Numbered from the stretch's first letter, positions 11,447 to 24,920 are shown. The stretch is DNA of 64,000 nucleotides from Eunapius fragilis (GCA_963681505.1 OY811992.1:3781389-3845388), one strand, 5' to 3'. Numbers and translations are program-made. Notes: a model not told the origin generated them from the letters alone.

Positions 11447-14400
11447 ATGCTCTTGATGAGCATGCTGTTTTCTGGGTATCAGAGCTTATGCCAAGAAGGC
11501 CGTCTGTGGTATGTGGTGCCAGTTGGTGGATCATGCCCTCCTGACCACGCAGCCGCTTGTTTTGACATCAACATTTATGTTCAGAATGCCTCTGTATATT
11601 TTATATCCAACACTACATTTGTGTTCTTACTGGGGACTCACGTCTTGAAAGCTGATAATCTTGTTCAAATCCACGATGTAGAAAAATTATGTTTTATCAG
11701 TGCAGGTAACTTTACGAAGTCCACAATTGCTGATGATGTTGTAAGGTATGGATTTGACCCATATGAGGATGACAGCAGTGTCACGTATTTGGAATCATTA
11801 ACCACAATCACTTGCACTGGGGCATCAGGTTTCTTGTTCCACAATGCTACAGAACTGCACTTAGAAAACCTTACAATAACCAACTGTGGAGCAGTTTCAT
11901 CTTTGAAGACCAAACTCAGTGCAAGTCTTCACCTTGTAAACATCTCCAACCTTTTGATGGAGGGTGTGACCATCAAAAACAGCACAGGATATGGTTTCCT
12001 CGGGATTAATGTGTTGGGACAATCAGCAATAAGTAGATCATAATTTATTGCTAACAATCAAATGATAAAAGATGTATGCACCAAACAAGTAGTGCTTGTG
12101 AGGTGCAACAATGAGATCAATACAATTACATCTTATCTTTACAATGGCGCAGAGTTTAGTATGAGTAATGGAGGGAATCTTAATATTCAGTATGAGGGTT
12201 CAATAAGAACAAGTGACGAACACCAGCTATTTCTATCAGACCTGCTTTTCAGTTTGGGTATTAATGGATCATACACATCTGGAACAGGTTTAGTTTTGGT
12301 GTCAATACAGGGTTCTCCAGGTCATGTTAGAGCCAACATCTATCACACCACATCATACAGGAACCAAGGGTACTATGGGGCAAACTATTATTTTGAAGTA
12401 CTCTCTAGCTTGGATATTGAAATATTTGATGCTAACAGCAAGTTAGGTCTATCTACCTATGGCAGTGTGTATTATCACTTGTTCAAACTGCCTAATGTAC
12501 ATAGCAATACCACAGCACTGTTTTTGATCAACGCTTCAATATTTCAGTGTAACTATGCACAGCAGTATGCTGCTTCAATGAACATTCAGCTGTATGGTAG
12601 TTCTCTTCAATCAACAATTATTTTTGAAAATTCCACATTCTGGAATGACACGTCCTATAATGGAGTTTCTATATTCGTGGCTAGTGTTACTGATATTGCA
12701 ATGTACATTACCAATTGTACATTTAGGATATTGCAACTAAATGGCAATTATGGACAAATGTATATAGAAGGATTTTCGAAAAACCAGGTATTTGTGAGTA
12801 ACTCTTTAATTATGTACACTGTGTTGCTTTTAGAAGCAGCAGAAGTCTATGTTAGAAATAGTACCTTTAACTTTGCACTTGTAGGTGCTATTCGATCCAC
12901 TATGGTTTGCAGTGGTATTGTATATTTTCAAAATTCCTACACTCATCTCAGCGGAGGAGCAGTAGCACTCTATTCATCATCTGTACTTATTATAGATAAG
13001 TACGCAAGTGTAAACTTTGTAAACAATAATGCTACTAATGGAGGAGCCCTTTTTATTGACCAGTCATCCACAATAAACTTCACATCTCCATGCAATGTGA
13101 CATTTATTAACAATACCGCATACCTTAGTGGAGGAGCTATATATGTCCAAGAGGTTAACAGGCTTTTTGAAAAATCAAGATGTTTCTTTCAGTTCAATGA
13201 AACATCTAACACAGAGCAATATGATGTGAATGTGTACTTTGAAGGCAATCATGCAGATGAGGCAGGCAGTGTGCTGTACGGAGGTGCAATAGATAACTGC
13301 ATCTTGTATTGTAACAACATGTGCAATTCATCCTCTGGAAGTATCTTTGATATGATAACACATGTTGGAAATCATGATGATTCAGTTTCTATATATTCAT
13401 CTGATCCTATAATGATATGCTATTGCAATCTAAGTATGCCGCTAAATTGTTCTGACACTTTGAACAATTCAATAGTTATATATCCAGGAGAAGAGATTCC
13501 CCTGCCAATTATCACACTTGGCCAAAGAAATGGAGCTGCTCCTGGAATAATTTATATTTATTACAATGACGGAAGAGATGTAATCATTATTTCAGTACTG
13601 AGGAGTAAAAATCTGTGTGATGTATATAGTATTCCGTATAGAAAGGAAATTGGTTTGTACTACCAATTTATGACAATTCGTAGTTCACTCATCTTTCGTA
13701 GTGGAATTGATACCATTGCTCTGAACATCTCTGTTTTACCTTGTCCTATTGGGTTTGATATTGATAACACATTATTCAAGTGCATATGCAATGACCTTCT
13801 TCAGAGCCATGGTCTCACATGTGAAATCAAAGGTATGGTGCTTTCATGGCCATCAGGAGAAAAATGGATCGGTAATACCTCACATGGTGTTCTTGGAATT
13901 GTTGATGACTGCCCGTATGACTATTGCAGGGACACTGCGAACCTTAGTATACTTAATCCCAACTTGCATTGTAGTTTTAATCACTGTGGTGTGATGTGTG
14001 GTCAGTGCTGTGGTGGTCTTAGCATGAAATTTGGATCATCTCAGTGTGGAAATTGTGCAAACTACTACATGCTTCTTCTGATTCCCTTTGCCATCATGGG
14101 TGTGGTTATGGTGTATGTTCTAGCTGTGATCAACTTCACTGTCACTAGTGGGACAATTAACGGATTGATTCTGTATGCATTTGTCATCAAGCTCAATGCT
14201 CAAATTTTTTTCCTGCCATCTTGTGGTGGAGAGTACAAGGTTGTGAAGATCATTTCAGGTTTTGTAGCTTGGTTAAATTTTGACCTGGGAATTGAAACAT
14301 GCTTTTATGATGGTATGGGTAGCATTGGCAAAGTATGGCTGCAGTTTGTATTCCCCGGGTATGTGATTGCAATCATTGTGGTCATTGTTTTTGCCGGGAG

Positions 14401-15244
14401 TGTCTCAAATACTGTTTCTAGGCTGTGTCGGCGGTACCATATGATTTCTGTCATCGGAACCTTAGTACTACTTGTCTATTCCAAAATGCTGAGAGTCATT
14501 TTAAATATATTCACTTTCAGTCGTATCTACACTTCCACCACATCTTCACAGTTTGTTTGGTCGTATGATGGAAATGTGCCATACGTAGGCACAGACCACA
14601 TTGGCCTCTTTATTGTTGGTGTACTGGTCACCGTCGTATTTATTGTTCCATACACCTTGCTGCTATTACTGACACAATATTTGGTGAGGCTGTCACACTG
14701 GAGAATATTCCGCTGGATGAACAATATCAAACCACTTGTTGATTGCTATGAAGCTCCGTTCAAGGACCAGTACCGTTTCTGGACTGGTGCTATGCTTATT
14801 TATCGCATCGCATTAGGTATCATAACGACACTCTTTTCCCAAGAGCCAACCTTGATACTATTGGCAATTGTTGTGCTCCATGCAGCAATATTATTCTCAG
14901 GTTTTGCCATTTACAAAAGTTGGATCATCAGTGCACTAGAGAGTGTCCTTCATATTAGCCTCATCACCAACTCACTAATGCTGTTTATTCTGGTTCAAAG
15001 CAACTACCAGTGCCCGTCATTGGCCACGGCTATATTTGGATCAGTTGCATTCCTTTGTTTCCTGGGGATCCTTGCACACAGCATCTATGCATATGTGCAG
15101 TTGAATTGCAAAAGAGCTATTGGTCCAAGACCACAGAGCTTGAACTCTAATGGTGCGCCCACGGAGAACCATGGGGATGGAATGCAGCACGTGTATGTAA
15201 ATGATGATGAATATCGTGAACCATTGCTAGAAAGCATTAAGTAG
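11447..15244 (+). CDS. Large surface protein: Pmp-like beta-helix repeats plus multi-pass membrane domain, with one in-frame stop
   Basis: The reading frame runs from an ATG at 11447 (MLLMSMLFSGYQSL, signal-peptide-like; the frame is open back to an ATG at 11327) to TAG at 15244, about 1265 codons. It is interrupted by a single in-frame TAA at 12041-12043. The ectodomain (to about 14040) is rich in N-glycosylation sites and in GGA[IVL] / FxxN motifs (for example YLSGGAIYV near 13120 and NGGALFI near 13035), as in polymorphic outer membrane protein beta-helix repeats. A cysteine-rich stretch (13780-14070) precedes at least seven hydrophobic segments between 14065 and 15110. The cytoplasmic tail is short. 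Secreted beta-helix plus multi-pass proteins like this form large families in sponges; the function is unknown. The stop lies between SAISRS and FIANNQ, which together resemble one continuous repeat, so it looks like a nonsense mutation. A 39-nt GT...AG intron spanning it (12034-12072, with a GCTAAC branch-like site) would also restore the frame. Confidence 0.75.
12034..12072 (+). other. Possible 39-nt intron covering the in-frame stop
   Basis: GTAGATC ... GCTAAC ... AAAAG spans the TAA at 12041-12043 and its length is a multiple of three. Against an intron: the sequence it would remove (FIANNQ) fits the repeat consensus of the ectodomain. Confidence 0.3.
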
Positions 15245-15633
15245 TGACTTAACCTGTATACACATGTATTTCCTTGTGTACTTGATAGATGTATAATGTG
15301 ATTTCTTTCCCTGTGTTGATAAATTACTATGTTGCGCATAAATGTATCCATTACACTCCCAATATGTGTGTGCATGTGTGTGTTAGTACGTGCACGTGTG
15401 AAGAGGGGGAGGGGGGGGGGGATAAATGAGAGAATCCGAGCTAAAAGACTGAGTCCATACAACATTAGCATATAATCTATATAAGCGGCACAAAAAAATA
15501 TTGTAGGGCGAAAATGGTACCATAAAAGATGCCGCGTCCACCATGTACCAATTAAAATTTGGCATGCATCTTTAACTTGATGTTAATTATTCAGATGATA
15601 AAAAATTATCATGCCGTCGGAAACTCATCTAAT

Positions 15634-15922
15634 ACAAGTAATAAAAACATTCTCTACACGAGAAGGTTGGTGGTATATAGGAATCAAAGGTGAGATGGTG
15701 GTGTAAAAAGCAAGGGAACAAGGCTTTTGATTGAAAAGGAAAAATGAAATAGACCTATATTAGCCGCATGTTGTCATATTTTAATGTGCGTGCTAATATA
15801 GGTCTATTTCATTTTTCCTTTTCAATCAAAAGCCTTGTTCCCTTGCTTTTTACACCACCATCTCACCTTTGATTCCTATATACCACCAACCTTCTCGTGT
15901 AGAGAATGTTTTTATTACTTGT
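15634..15922. mobile_element. MITE, nearly perfect 289-bp hairpin
   Basis: ACAAGTAATAAAAACATTCT at the left end is mirrored by GAATGTTTTTATTACTTGT at the right. The arms are almost perfectly complementary up to a loop near 15770-15790. Same family as the 34475-34760 copy. Confidence 0.88.
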
Positions 15923-16739
15923 TTCCTATATTTTTCTGGTGCATTTGGTATTGTACTTAGTTCTTGAAACGCATAGAATCAGGTAGCATAAACGTCAACT
16001 TGCGCGATCATGACAGGTTTATATTAGAATATGCAATTCTGTTGAGGTGTGTACCAAATATTACACTAGTCCCCAGACTATCTCCATTGAGGAGCAAAGG
16101 ATTGATAAAGGTTAAAAACGAAGCCATATAATACAAAGAATAAATGCACTCTAAGTAAACTGATCTCACGCTATAATCAGATAAACCATGCACCACAATA
16201 CATGACCAAATTGACGTAAGCAACTTTGGCGTTATACACACATTTCAAACAGCGCATATTACTGTAAAACGGAGAGACGCAGTATCTCTACCGCTGTAAC
16301 TAAACTATTCCTTCCATTTTAGCGATATACCATATGCATGCTTATAATTTATCGATCCAACATTTATCGATGCCGTATAAACGTACCTTTGGGTGGTCGT
16401 TTTGTTGTTCCTTTCGGTACCGCGCTTGACATACGCACGTTTGACAGATCTGGCAGCATCTGGATCTTTCCACTTTTATATGCTCGAGTGGAATCAGAAT
16501 TGTCCTCATGAGATTATATGGTAAAACCATCGAATTTGATAACGCTGGTTATATTATACTGGTGCGTCATGAACATTGTGATAGCTGATGTAATGTGCTA
16601 TTTGTAGATCAACACCAAATAAGGTACTACTCGCTTCAGCCAATTGCCTGATCGGTTAGGCGTCTAACAGATACCTGAAGATAACATGCGGACACATCCT
16701 GAAGCGATTGGTACACATGGCGTGCTTTACAAACGTTCC

Positions 16740-17045
16740 TGTCGTGAGTTATACTCTCCGGAAGGAAGAAGAAGAAGAAGAAGAAGAAGACGACGACGAA
16801 GGAGAAATTTTAGGTGGGACTGGGTACGGACGATGGGGACGAGTATTTTTGTTCTCTAAAAGTACACCGTCTTATGACATATGTATAACGCAGAACTGTT
16901 CTCCTTTTTGATATTGCTCGATTGCCACTAAAAGCGAAGTGACCCGACTCTTGGCTGTCCCGCTAGACGCGAGTGACGTTTTTTTAATGACATTCATGAT
17001 ACTGCAGGATTCCTATATGGAACCTACTCGCGTAGGTTCCGATAT
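16740..17045 (-). repeat. Dispersed repeat family, copy 2 (inverted)
   Basis: Minus-strand copy of the repeat at 9670-9960. It has a GAA-repeat (16761-16795), a GGGTACGGACG-like stretch and CGAGTGACGTTTTTTTAATGAC, and ends at the small palindrome GGAACCTACTCGCGTAGGTTCC, part of which lies at 17019-17041. Confidence 0.6.
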
Positions 17046-17115
17046 GCATACGGCGCAATTCTAATTATAATTAAATATCGCTTCCTTATATGTTTCTATG
17101 TACATTGGCGTGAGG

Positions 17116-20100
17116 ATGTTGAAACGATGCCTTTTCGTGTGTTCCCTGGTAACTGCCCTGGCAAACCTTGGTGAGCCGTCTGCTGTGGTAACGCCTCGTT
17201 CCTTCTACCCACACGGATCTGAAGCCGGCGACGAATCGTTTTACAACGCGAACCATCTCAACTATTCTCCCCCAATTCTCTTGAAGATCTCATTTAGCAT
17301 TTACAATGTATCCTACAATGTTGCACACGTGAGTTATTAATCTATGTAGACATTAAACCTTGCCTTTTTAAAATTTCACTACGGAACCCATTGCCGGATA
17401 ATCTATTGCCTGTGAAATCAGCTAGATAGAACTAATACGCACATAGTTGGCCGGATACTTCATAATCACGTAGAATATAGCAATCAATTATAGGCAATTA
17501 CGCGGATGCAGTTAGAAGTTATACGGAAGCTCTAGAAAAATCCATGTACATTTGTGCAGACAACGCAATCGTGATTCTGTCACAAAATCGCTCTGCTTAT
17601 GCATCAATACAATTCAAAGGCTTGTTTTTTGTATCCTTATACAAGCTAAAACCAGTAAACATTCTGACGTATTCAGTCCCAACACAGGAAGAGTTCTCGT
17701 CCTTGGATTCCCAGGCTTAATAAAGTGGGTGTGTATGGGTCAAAATCCAAAGGTTGTGAACACGGAATTTTTCTCTCTGCAAGCATACTGAACGATTCCT
17801 TTTTTTTTTCTTCTGTTTGCCTTTGATGATGCAAGGCTTTATCATACATGCATGCATACAACATTTGGAGAGGTGGGAAGTAAAATAAACAAACAGGAAG
17901 ATGGGGTTGATATCATACACATGCACACTGATAACACACATGCAGGTCAGTCAATCAGGACACATATCGCTCTCGGCTCCATGCTCACCTCGCACGCCAG
18001 CTACTTTTATGTTTCCTTTCCGAGGATGCACCATTGTTGCTCCACTGTGGGCCACCAATGCAGACAGCTACACTGATTGGGCGTGGTATCGTGTGACCAA
18101 CAGTCCTGAACTGCTGGCTAGGTCTAGACTAGAAATTGAGAGTGCATCAAACGGAAGAGATGTATTCAACCCAGCTGTGTTGTTCATAACAACATGGCAG
18201 AGCAGCAGGTCTTCACACAAGGCCAGTGGTATTTTGTGTTGTTAATACTTCTAACATTGCTTTGGTTTGACCAACAGGACCCTATAGTTCAGTGCGTAAT
18301 GGCCACCAATGGAACACAATCGTATGTATTTTTCCTGTATGCTGACCAACTGATACACTGGAAACCATCAAAGAGGCGTGGCCAAGCCAAGAGACTTGAA
18401 GAAAATACAACAGTGGGCGGAGTCAACATTGGGGATGGTATTCACTATATTGGTACCCAAGGGAGCCATTTATTAACTGCAGCTAGTACCCAAGGGCTTT
18501 TGCACATGATATTCGGTAAGAAACTAGTTCTACTAAGAATTAACTCACCTACGCATAAGAATAAGCTCGCCTACCCATAGGTAACCGATCTCTTGTACCA
18601 ATTGCATTATGATCCATTGATTATGTTTGACCTTTGGAATATAGGAATCAATGTCACCTGGCCATTCAGAGCTCCAAATAATTTACAAGTCATTCATTTA
18701 TACAATGTAGTTTGTAAACCAAATGGTTATCACACTACCCTCCACTTCCCTGGCATTGCTAAACTAGCAGGTGACAATAAGCCAACTGCTTGTGCACGTG
18801 TCATCTCGCCTGTTTCAATAATACATTGTACATAGCTTGATGCGAGGGAGTGTTAGTATATAACATGCCACTGTGATTTATTGCCTAGGACTACAGATGC
18901 CTGATCAACATGCTGGAACGTCTCTGGCAGTACTTACTGGAACAGTTGCAGCAGTGGACAAGCACATATTGCATCACAGCAACATCAGAGGTAACAGCAT
19001 GGGAGTTGAATGGACATATTTCTATACTATTGGTGGACCTTACAAGAGTTATCTTTATATTTGGAAGCTTCAATCCCAGTTCAGAATTCTTCTATCAGAT
19101 ATGTGATGAATTGGTTCTCATTTTATTGTTTGCTACTTATAACTAGAAGTATCACTTCTTGATAAACCAACAGCCATGTTGTAACTACTCAACACGCAGC
19201 AATCAATACTATTTCTATTGTGTGATAAGGATTTAAACTTGTGATATAAGTAATCTTCACATTGATATATTTATTTAAAAATTTCTTACTTAATGCATAA
19301 TCTTTAATTGTGCATAATGTGATTATCCTGATATGAATAAGTAGTTCTGAATATACAAAATCAGACCTTGATATAAAAAGTTTCCCTTCCTTTTCCCCTC
19401 ACAGGGTCACCCATGCCACTCTGTGGAGTTTTGTATAACTACGATGAGGCCTTTCTGATTGCTAATGGTTTCATGAAGTGTTATGACCAACCTTACTCAG
19501 CCAACACAAAATCAGCAGATTTGGATGCCTGTAGTGGATCACCTGTAGTTTTTGTTGGGGCCAAAGGCTCCAACCTTACAACCAAATTCACCATTGGTGC
19601 ATTCGGTACTTCTAACATCTTCACACAGACTTCCTCAAATAGAACAGCTTATCTTGACCCCGGGGGAGCTTACTGGTATCGATTTCCAAACCACAGTTTT
19701 GGTTTTGCATCTTCATCTAGTGTGAATTTGAGTGCTTGTGATTACGGCCAAGGTCCAGATGACTGTGCCAGCCGTTTGTGTTGGCACCTGGACGAAAATA
19801 TTGGTGGATACCGTGCAGGATGTATGATAGGACTAAACAATAACAGCACATGGAGGAAGGCAATTTACAAGGGAAACATTTTGATCACATGTCTGACAGG
19901 TAACTTTATACACTTTGCATGTTGCTTCCAATACCTCAGTACTTGCATGCTTACGTGTGCATAAGTGGTTTTCAGCATCTAATCAATTCAGAGAAGGCAC
20001 ACTAGTTTGCTTCCATTTAGAGTGAAGGAAGTAACAAAACGGAAAGTGAGAAAATACTATATTATGTGTTGTGTTCCAGATAAATGTACCCCGGGGATAA

Positions 20101-21201
20101 GTGGATGCAGCCAAACATGCGTTGACACAAGTGCAGGCTACGAATGTGGCTGCTACAGTGGATACAGGCTTGATTCAAACAACAAGACATGTTGTGGTAG
20201 TTTCATGAGCATGTCTTTTTTTTTTGTATGTCCACAATTCATTATGCTTATGCATGTGCCTTCTATCCCACAGCCAAATCTCTATCAGGTTTAGCATTGC
20301 CTATTATTGTAATTTTTATGGACAGTTTGAAATCGTTTGATGCACACAAAAAAAATCAGTTCACATTATTTGATTTTCATGCTTAAAGTGCAATGCTAAC
20401 TTATGCTCATATTAACATAAATAGGGTTTTTCTCTCTACATATTACTACATGAATAATGCTAGAACATATATAAACTAACACACTGGAATCCTGTATGTT
20501 TATCCAATGTTTATCCTCCAGACATAGATGAATGTTCAATTGGCACCAGTGGGTGCAGTCAACTTTGCCACAACACAAATGGAAGTTTTACGTGCAGCTG
20601 CAAATCTGGTTACCAACTTGATTCTGATAATCAAACTTGTAAGTGAGCCATTACAATTAAGACCCCCTTCATGTAGTTAATAAATGAAGCATTCTTCCAT
20701 TGTAATGCCACAACAGTCAAAAGGACTGTTTCAACACAAAACATCTGACTCAAGGATCAACTGCTGTGGCATTGATTCACACACTAGTTTCATTCCAGGA
20801 TACACGTATGCATGACTATGTTTTATTTAACAGGTGTGATCATTTCACTGATAATCGCAGTTATTGGTGGCTCCAGTGCTGCGTGTGCAGTCACCATCAT
20901 CGTTTGCATAGCAGTGGTTTTTGGCACTGCCTGTCTGTATAAACATTTGAAAACAAAGCTAAGCCAAATAGCAAGGCATGTTATATGGTACACCAGGTAT
21001 TGAATATGGTAGTTAACAGTTACACTCTTCCACTTTGTTTGTGTGCGTAGGAAAAGGGACACATGGCACATTCCCATGACAGAGTGTGATGCATACAGGG
21101 TTTCTACTGGATACCAACGGTTTCCCTCCGAGTCTCAAGGCTCTTTCTGCAGCAGCAGTAGCAGCAGCCACTATATAAACGTGAACAATGATTATATATA
21201 G
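17116..21201 (+). CDS. Type I membrane protein with NIDO domain, two EGF-like domains and TM segment
   Basis: Multi-exon gene. Exon 1 (17116-17328) encodes a signal peptide and the NIDO start [13 protein letters not shown]. Exon 2 starts at 17946 (ISL...[16 protein letters not shown]...FITTW), but its donor near 18208-18228 is unresolved. Then come 18278-18515 ([18 protein letters not shown]), 18645-18770, 18889-18990, 19405-19899 ([30 protein letters not shown]), EGF 20080-20196, calcium-binding EGF 20522-20638 (DIDEC start), TM 20834-20996 and tail 21051-21201 ending TAG. Exons from 18515 to 20834 join in phase 1, and the TM exon supplies the last EGF cysteine. The last intron is only 54 nt. 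NIDO/EGF proteins are extracellular matrix or surface adhesion proteins; the ligand here is unknown. The cytoplasmic tail has a serine run and ends YINVNNDYI. Confidence 0.82.
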
Positions 21202-21389
21202 GCATGTGATAGTGCTGTGTGCATAGTTAGATTATGCCAATATTCTCCCTTGTTGTATATATCATGTACAGACCTATCCTGTCATCTACAGGTTTATACT
21301 TGTGTCTGGACTATCTATATATAGAACCACACTGTGTACTGAACCATCATTACTAGGAAACCATGACACTGCTACTTCCCCTTATCATT

Positions 21390-21535
21390 ATGTAACTACC
21401 TAACCCGTACCCTTACAAACCTAACTGCTTATGTAACTACCCCCCCCCCCACCCTTATGTAACTACCTAACCCTCACCCTTACATACCTAACTGCTTATG
21501 TAACTAACCCCCCCCCCCCCCCCCCCCTTCTCTTT
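21390..21535. repeat. Tandem repeat with poly-C tracts
   Basis: Imperfect repeats of TTATGTAACTACC followed by CCTAACC/ACCCTTACA, interrupted by C-runs at about 21440-21451 and 21508-21527. Low-complexity DNA downstream of the NIDO gene. Confidence 0.8.
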
Positions 21536-22875
21536 ACGTAACACCGTTCCCATTTGAGTCATCATCTGGTGGAATTGAACTTAAAGGGCACCACATGTAT
21601 TGATGCCAAACATCGATCCCTCAATTCTTGGAAGAGAAAGACCTCTCCTCCCCCCCGACCCCCTCCCCTCCAATCGTAACACAATCCACTCACATGTAAT
21701 TGGTTGCAATTGACTTACATGGTGCCATCCTGGCATAGTCTGGGTGAAATTAGGTGGAGATAAGGGTGGAGTTGTGTTGAATACCTTCAAAATGAACTTT
21801 CAAATAGTGAATATGCCAGTCCCAAACTACTCTGTCCTTAACACCTGTGTGTTTAGTTGCTTTGAAGCACGCAATAGTGTCACCAATTTGCATAGTGCTT
21901 TGGACAGTTTCAAAGACCAAGTGCAGGTTAAGGAATGAAGGTACATAAATGCTTCAGTGGATTGCAATGGCATTTGCATACAGACAACACACAATATTTC
22001 AGAGAAGCATCCATGTCTGGTTTGTGAGATACAGTGAACACATGCAACAGTCACCACAAGGGGAAGGTTTCCAGAGAGATCTTTGGAAACAATCCCCACA
22101 AACACACAAGCACAAACTAACAACAAACAGCCAGCCAACCCACCTAACCTACACATCATTAGTACAACACCGATAGAATTTACACCCACACACTCACCCA
22201 CACACACACATACACACACACACACCATTAGCTCTAAACATCAGCACACATGAAAACAGTGAACATAACAGTGAACACTACTAGTCCCACATACAGGGTC
22301 TTTGTAGAAAAAACTTTGTGGGGGATTTTAAATTTTTTTGCTAAGGCAACTCTGAGGGTTATTTCACTTATTGCCAAGAAGGGGCAACAATATGGCAAAT
22401 TCCCCTACCCACACCCAATACACCATGAACCCATATACACACCAAAGACATGCACTAACAACAAGAAAACATGCAGTTCCATTAAAACCCATAATTTAAC
22501 CATTCATGTAGTGTACATTGGTAAGAGTTCTGTACGCCTAGTCAGAGGTTATCTGGGTAGTGATCAATAGAATAGGCTAAGAACACTACAAGTTTATTGT
22601 TCCTACCCTCGTTTAGGTGGCTGTATTATGCATCAGCTAATTTCCATGACTCATATCTCAATTCAGGGGTTGGTAGGTTCACAAAATAATTACACTGAAA
22701 CCATGCAATTACAGTGTAAGTGCAAACCCACAATTACTATAATCAATTCAAGGTATATAAAGGTGGTTAGGGTGTAAGCTTAAGTGCAGGGTAAGTTCTG
22801 AATTTCCTCATCACTCTTCTCCTTTTGGAGGGAGGGATGGCACCTCTTGCTCCTTGGTAAGTGGAGCAAGAGGTG
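21536..22875. other. Intergenic region, no gene seen
   Basis: Holds a CA-rich tract (22190-22226) and only short open frames with no recognisable domain. Confidence 0.55.
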
Positions 22876-22880
22876 GGGGT

Positions 22881-23150
22881 AGATATATAAGGGGTGGGGG
22901 GTAGATATATAAGGGGTGGGGGGTAGATATATAAGGGGTGGGGGGTAGATATATAAGGGGTGGGGGGTAGATATATAAGGGGTGGGGGGTAGATATATAA
23001 GGGGTGGGGGGTAGATATATAAGGGGTGGGGGGTAGATATATAAGGGGTGGGGGGTAGATATATAAGGGGTGGGGGGTAGATATATAAGGGGTGGGGGGT
23101 AGATTTATAAGGGGTGGGGGGTAGATATATAAGGGGTAGGGGTTGGGGTG
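22881..23150. repeat. 22-bp G-rich minisatellite, 12 copies
   Basis: AGATATATAAGGGGTGGGGGGT recurs with a strict 22-bp period from 22881 (starts at 22881, 22903, 22925 and so on to 23123). One copy has AGATTTATAA. Every unit pairs a TATATAA box with a GGGG-T-GGGGGG block, so G-quadruplex formation is plausible. Confidence 0.93.
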
Positions 23151-23334
23151 GGGTAGATGGGATAGGGGATTGGTGTATTATCTCTTTAGGTGCCCACCAG
23201 AGAAAGTGGTACCAGAAATTTCAACAGACAATAAAGTTACTCGTGATTAGCATCGGGCACTTTTGAAAACCTCATGTTTATATCTCGCTATTGAATTTAG
23301 TTACTTGAAATCAATGTTGTTCCACTGCATATTC

Positions 23335-23550
23335 ATATCTTGTGCTATCGTTCCACAATGTTAGGTTCCATGTAAGATTGTGCCATATCTGAATATCATT
23401 TAAAACATGTGACCCCGAGTTTGGCTCTTTCTTCCTATCGAACCAGAAAGTAAAGACGGTCATTATAATATTCCGTGTCTTCAGACCGTTTACTTTAAGA
23501 GAACAAAAAAAGCTCGTGATGTTCTCGTTCCCAGACCCATTCTTCTACTA
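23335..23550 (+). repeat. Dispersed repeat family, copy 3
   Basis: Degenerate copy of the 9.7 kb repeat: GTTCCATGTAAGATTG, ATCATTTAAAACATGTGACC, CTATCGAACCAGAA and CTCGTTCCCAGACCC are recognisable in the same order. Confidence 0.5.
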
Positions 23551-23617
23551 AAAGCGTTCCCACGTCAACATTTCACGTATAATTACAATGGGGTATCATT
23601 ATACAAAAATGATAGAA

Positions 23618-23840
23618 ACAAGATACAAAAACATTCCTGAGAAAATATAGGATTTGAACGCAATAGTGGTGTAAAAGGGAAGCAAACAAGGGATCAACAA
23701 TGATGCAAATTTTTTGAATAGTCCTACATTTAGCAATGTAAAATGTACGAGCTATACAATAAATCTCTTGTTCCTTTCCTTTTTACACCACCATTGCTTT
23801 CAAATCACCAACTTTCTCAGAGAGCATTGTATAAAAATGA
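23618..23840. mobile_element. MITE, degenerate copy, with partial second copy after it
   Basis: AAAACATTCCTGAGAAAATA at the left and TTTCTCAGAGAGCATTGTAT at the right are near-complements. The inner GGTGTAAAAGGGAAGCAAAC is mirrored by CCTTTCCTTTTTACACCACC. A one-arm fragment of the same family follows at 23841-23912. Confidence 0.7.
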
Positions 23841-24439
23841 AGGAAACAAGATATAAAAACATATCTCTCTAAGAAAGTTGGTGGTATATAGGATTTGAAG
23901 GCAATGGTGGATAATTTTATTTTATTTTATTTTTAAAATCATCCGTACAGTCATGTGTAATAGACTTTTTATACTTGCATATGTATGTGCTTTTATTCAT
24001 GTATTGATATTATGCTGTATTAGTATCTTTCCTAATACAATATATACATGAACTACGACTGAAAAATAATTACGCGACATTATAAGAGTACAACCTATCA
24101 CACAGCAACACTGCATAACTAAATCTACAATGCAATTCTACTCGATATAGCTCTGGAGTTAACCTTAACTAGTGCCATGTCAGATGACCTACAGATCCAT
24201 AACCACCCTGGACATGGACTGTTTGGTTCTGATGGAGAGCCTGCAGGCCAAACATGAGAAGTTGTGCTGTGCCCCATGCACCATACGCTTCAACTGCTAG
24301 AGGCGCACAATCTCCAAGTTTTACATGAACTATTATGACAAACAACGAACAAAAGCTTAAATATTCAGGGACAAAGTATCTGGAGTAGAAGGCTGCAGTG
24401 TTGGCTCTAACTTACGGTGGCCCGGTAGGTCGCGGGTAC

Positions 24440-24700
24440 GAGCAGCGGTTTGAGAGCAAAAATGAGTACGAGCAACGGTCTGAGAGCAAAATTGCGTACG
24501 GTCTGAGAGCAAAATTGCGTACGGTCCGAGAGCAAAATTGCGTACGGTCCGAGAGCAAAATTGCGTACGGTCCAAGAGCAAAATTGCGTACGGTCTGAGA
24601 GCAAAATTGCGTACGGTCCAAGAGCAAAATTGCGTATGGTCCGAGAGCAAAAACGCGCAGGAGCTGAGAGCAAAAATGCGTACGAGCTGAGAGCAGTTGT
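24440..24700. repeat. 23-bp minisatellite, left arm
   Basis: Unit GGTCYGAGAGCAAAATTGCGTAC, about ten copies with variants at the edges. The complement array lies in the right arm at about 26660-26900. Its repetitive open frames are not genes. Confidence 0.92.
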
Positions 24701-24869
24701 TTACATTGGATTTAGGCATTACGCCATTTGTTTTTTTTCTTTAAAAAAATGGCTTCCAGATGCATTGTTAGCGTCATCCGTTTGTAACTTTTCCAAGGGC
24801 TGTTAACATTCTGAGGCAGCGCAAGGCAGCTATTATTTAGAGTGTAACTGTGTGTGGGCATGAGTGTCT

Positions 24870-24880
24870 TGTGTGTGTGT

Positions 24881-24920
<40 letters not shown>

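Noticed and set aside
24357..24806. Repetitive open frames (QFCSRTVRNFAL-type and ESKIAYGPRAK-type)
   Set aside because: They are translations of the 23-bp minisatellite; the period is not a multiple of three, so every frame is open. They appear mirrored in the right arm of the palindrome.
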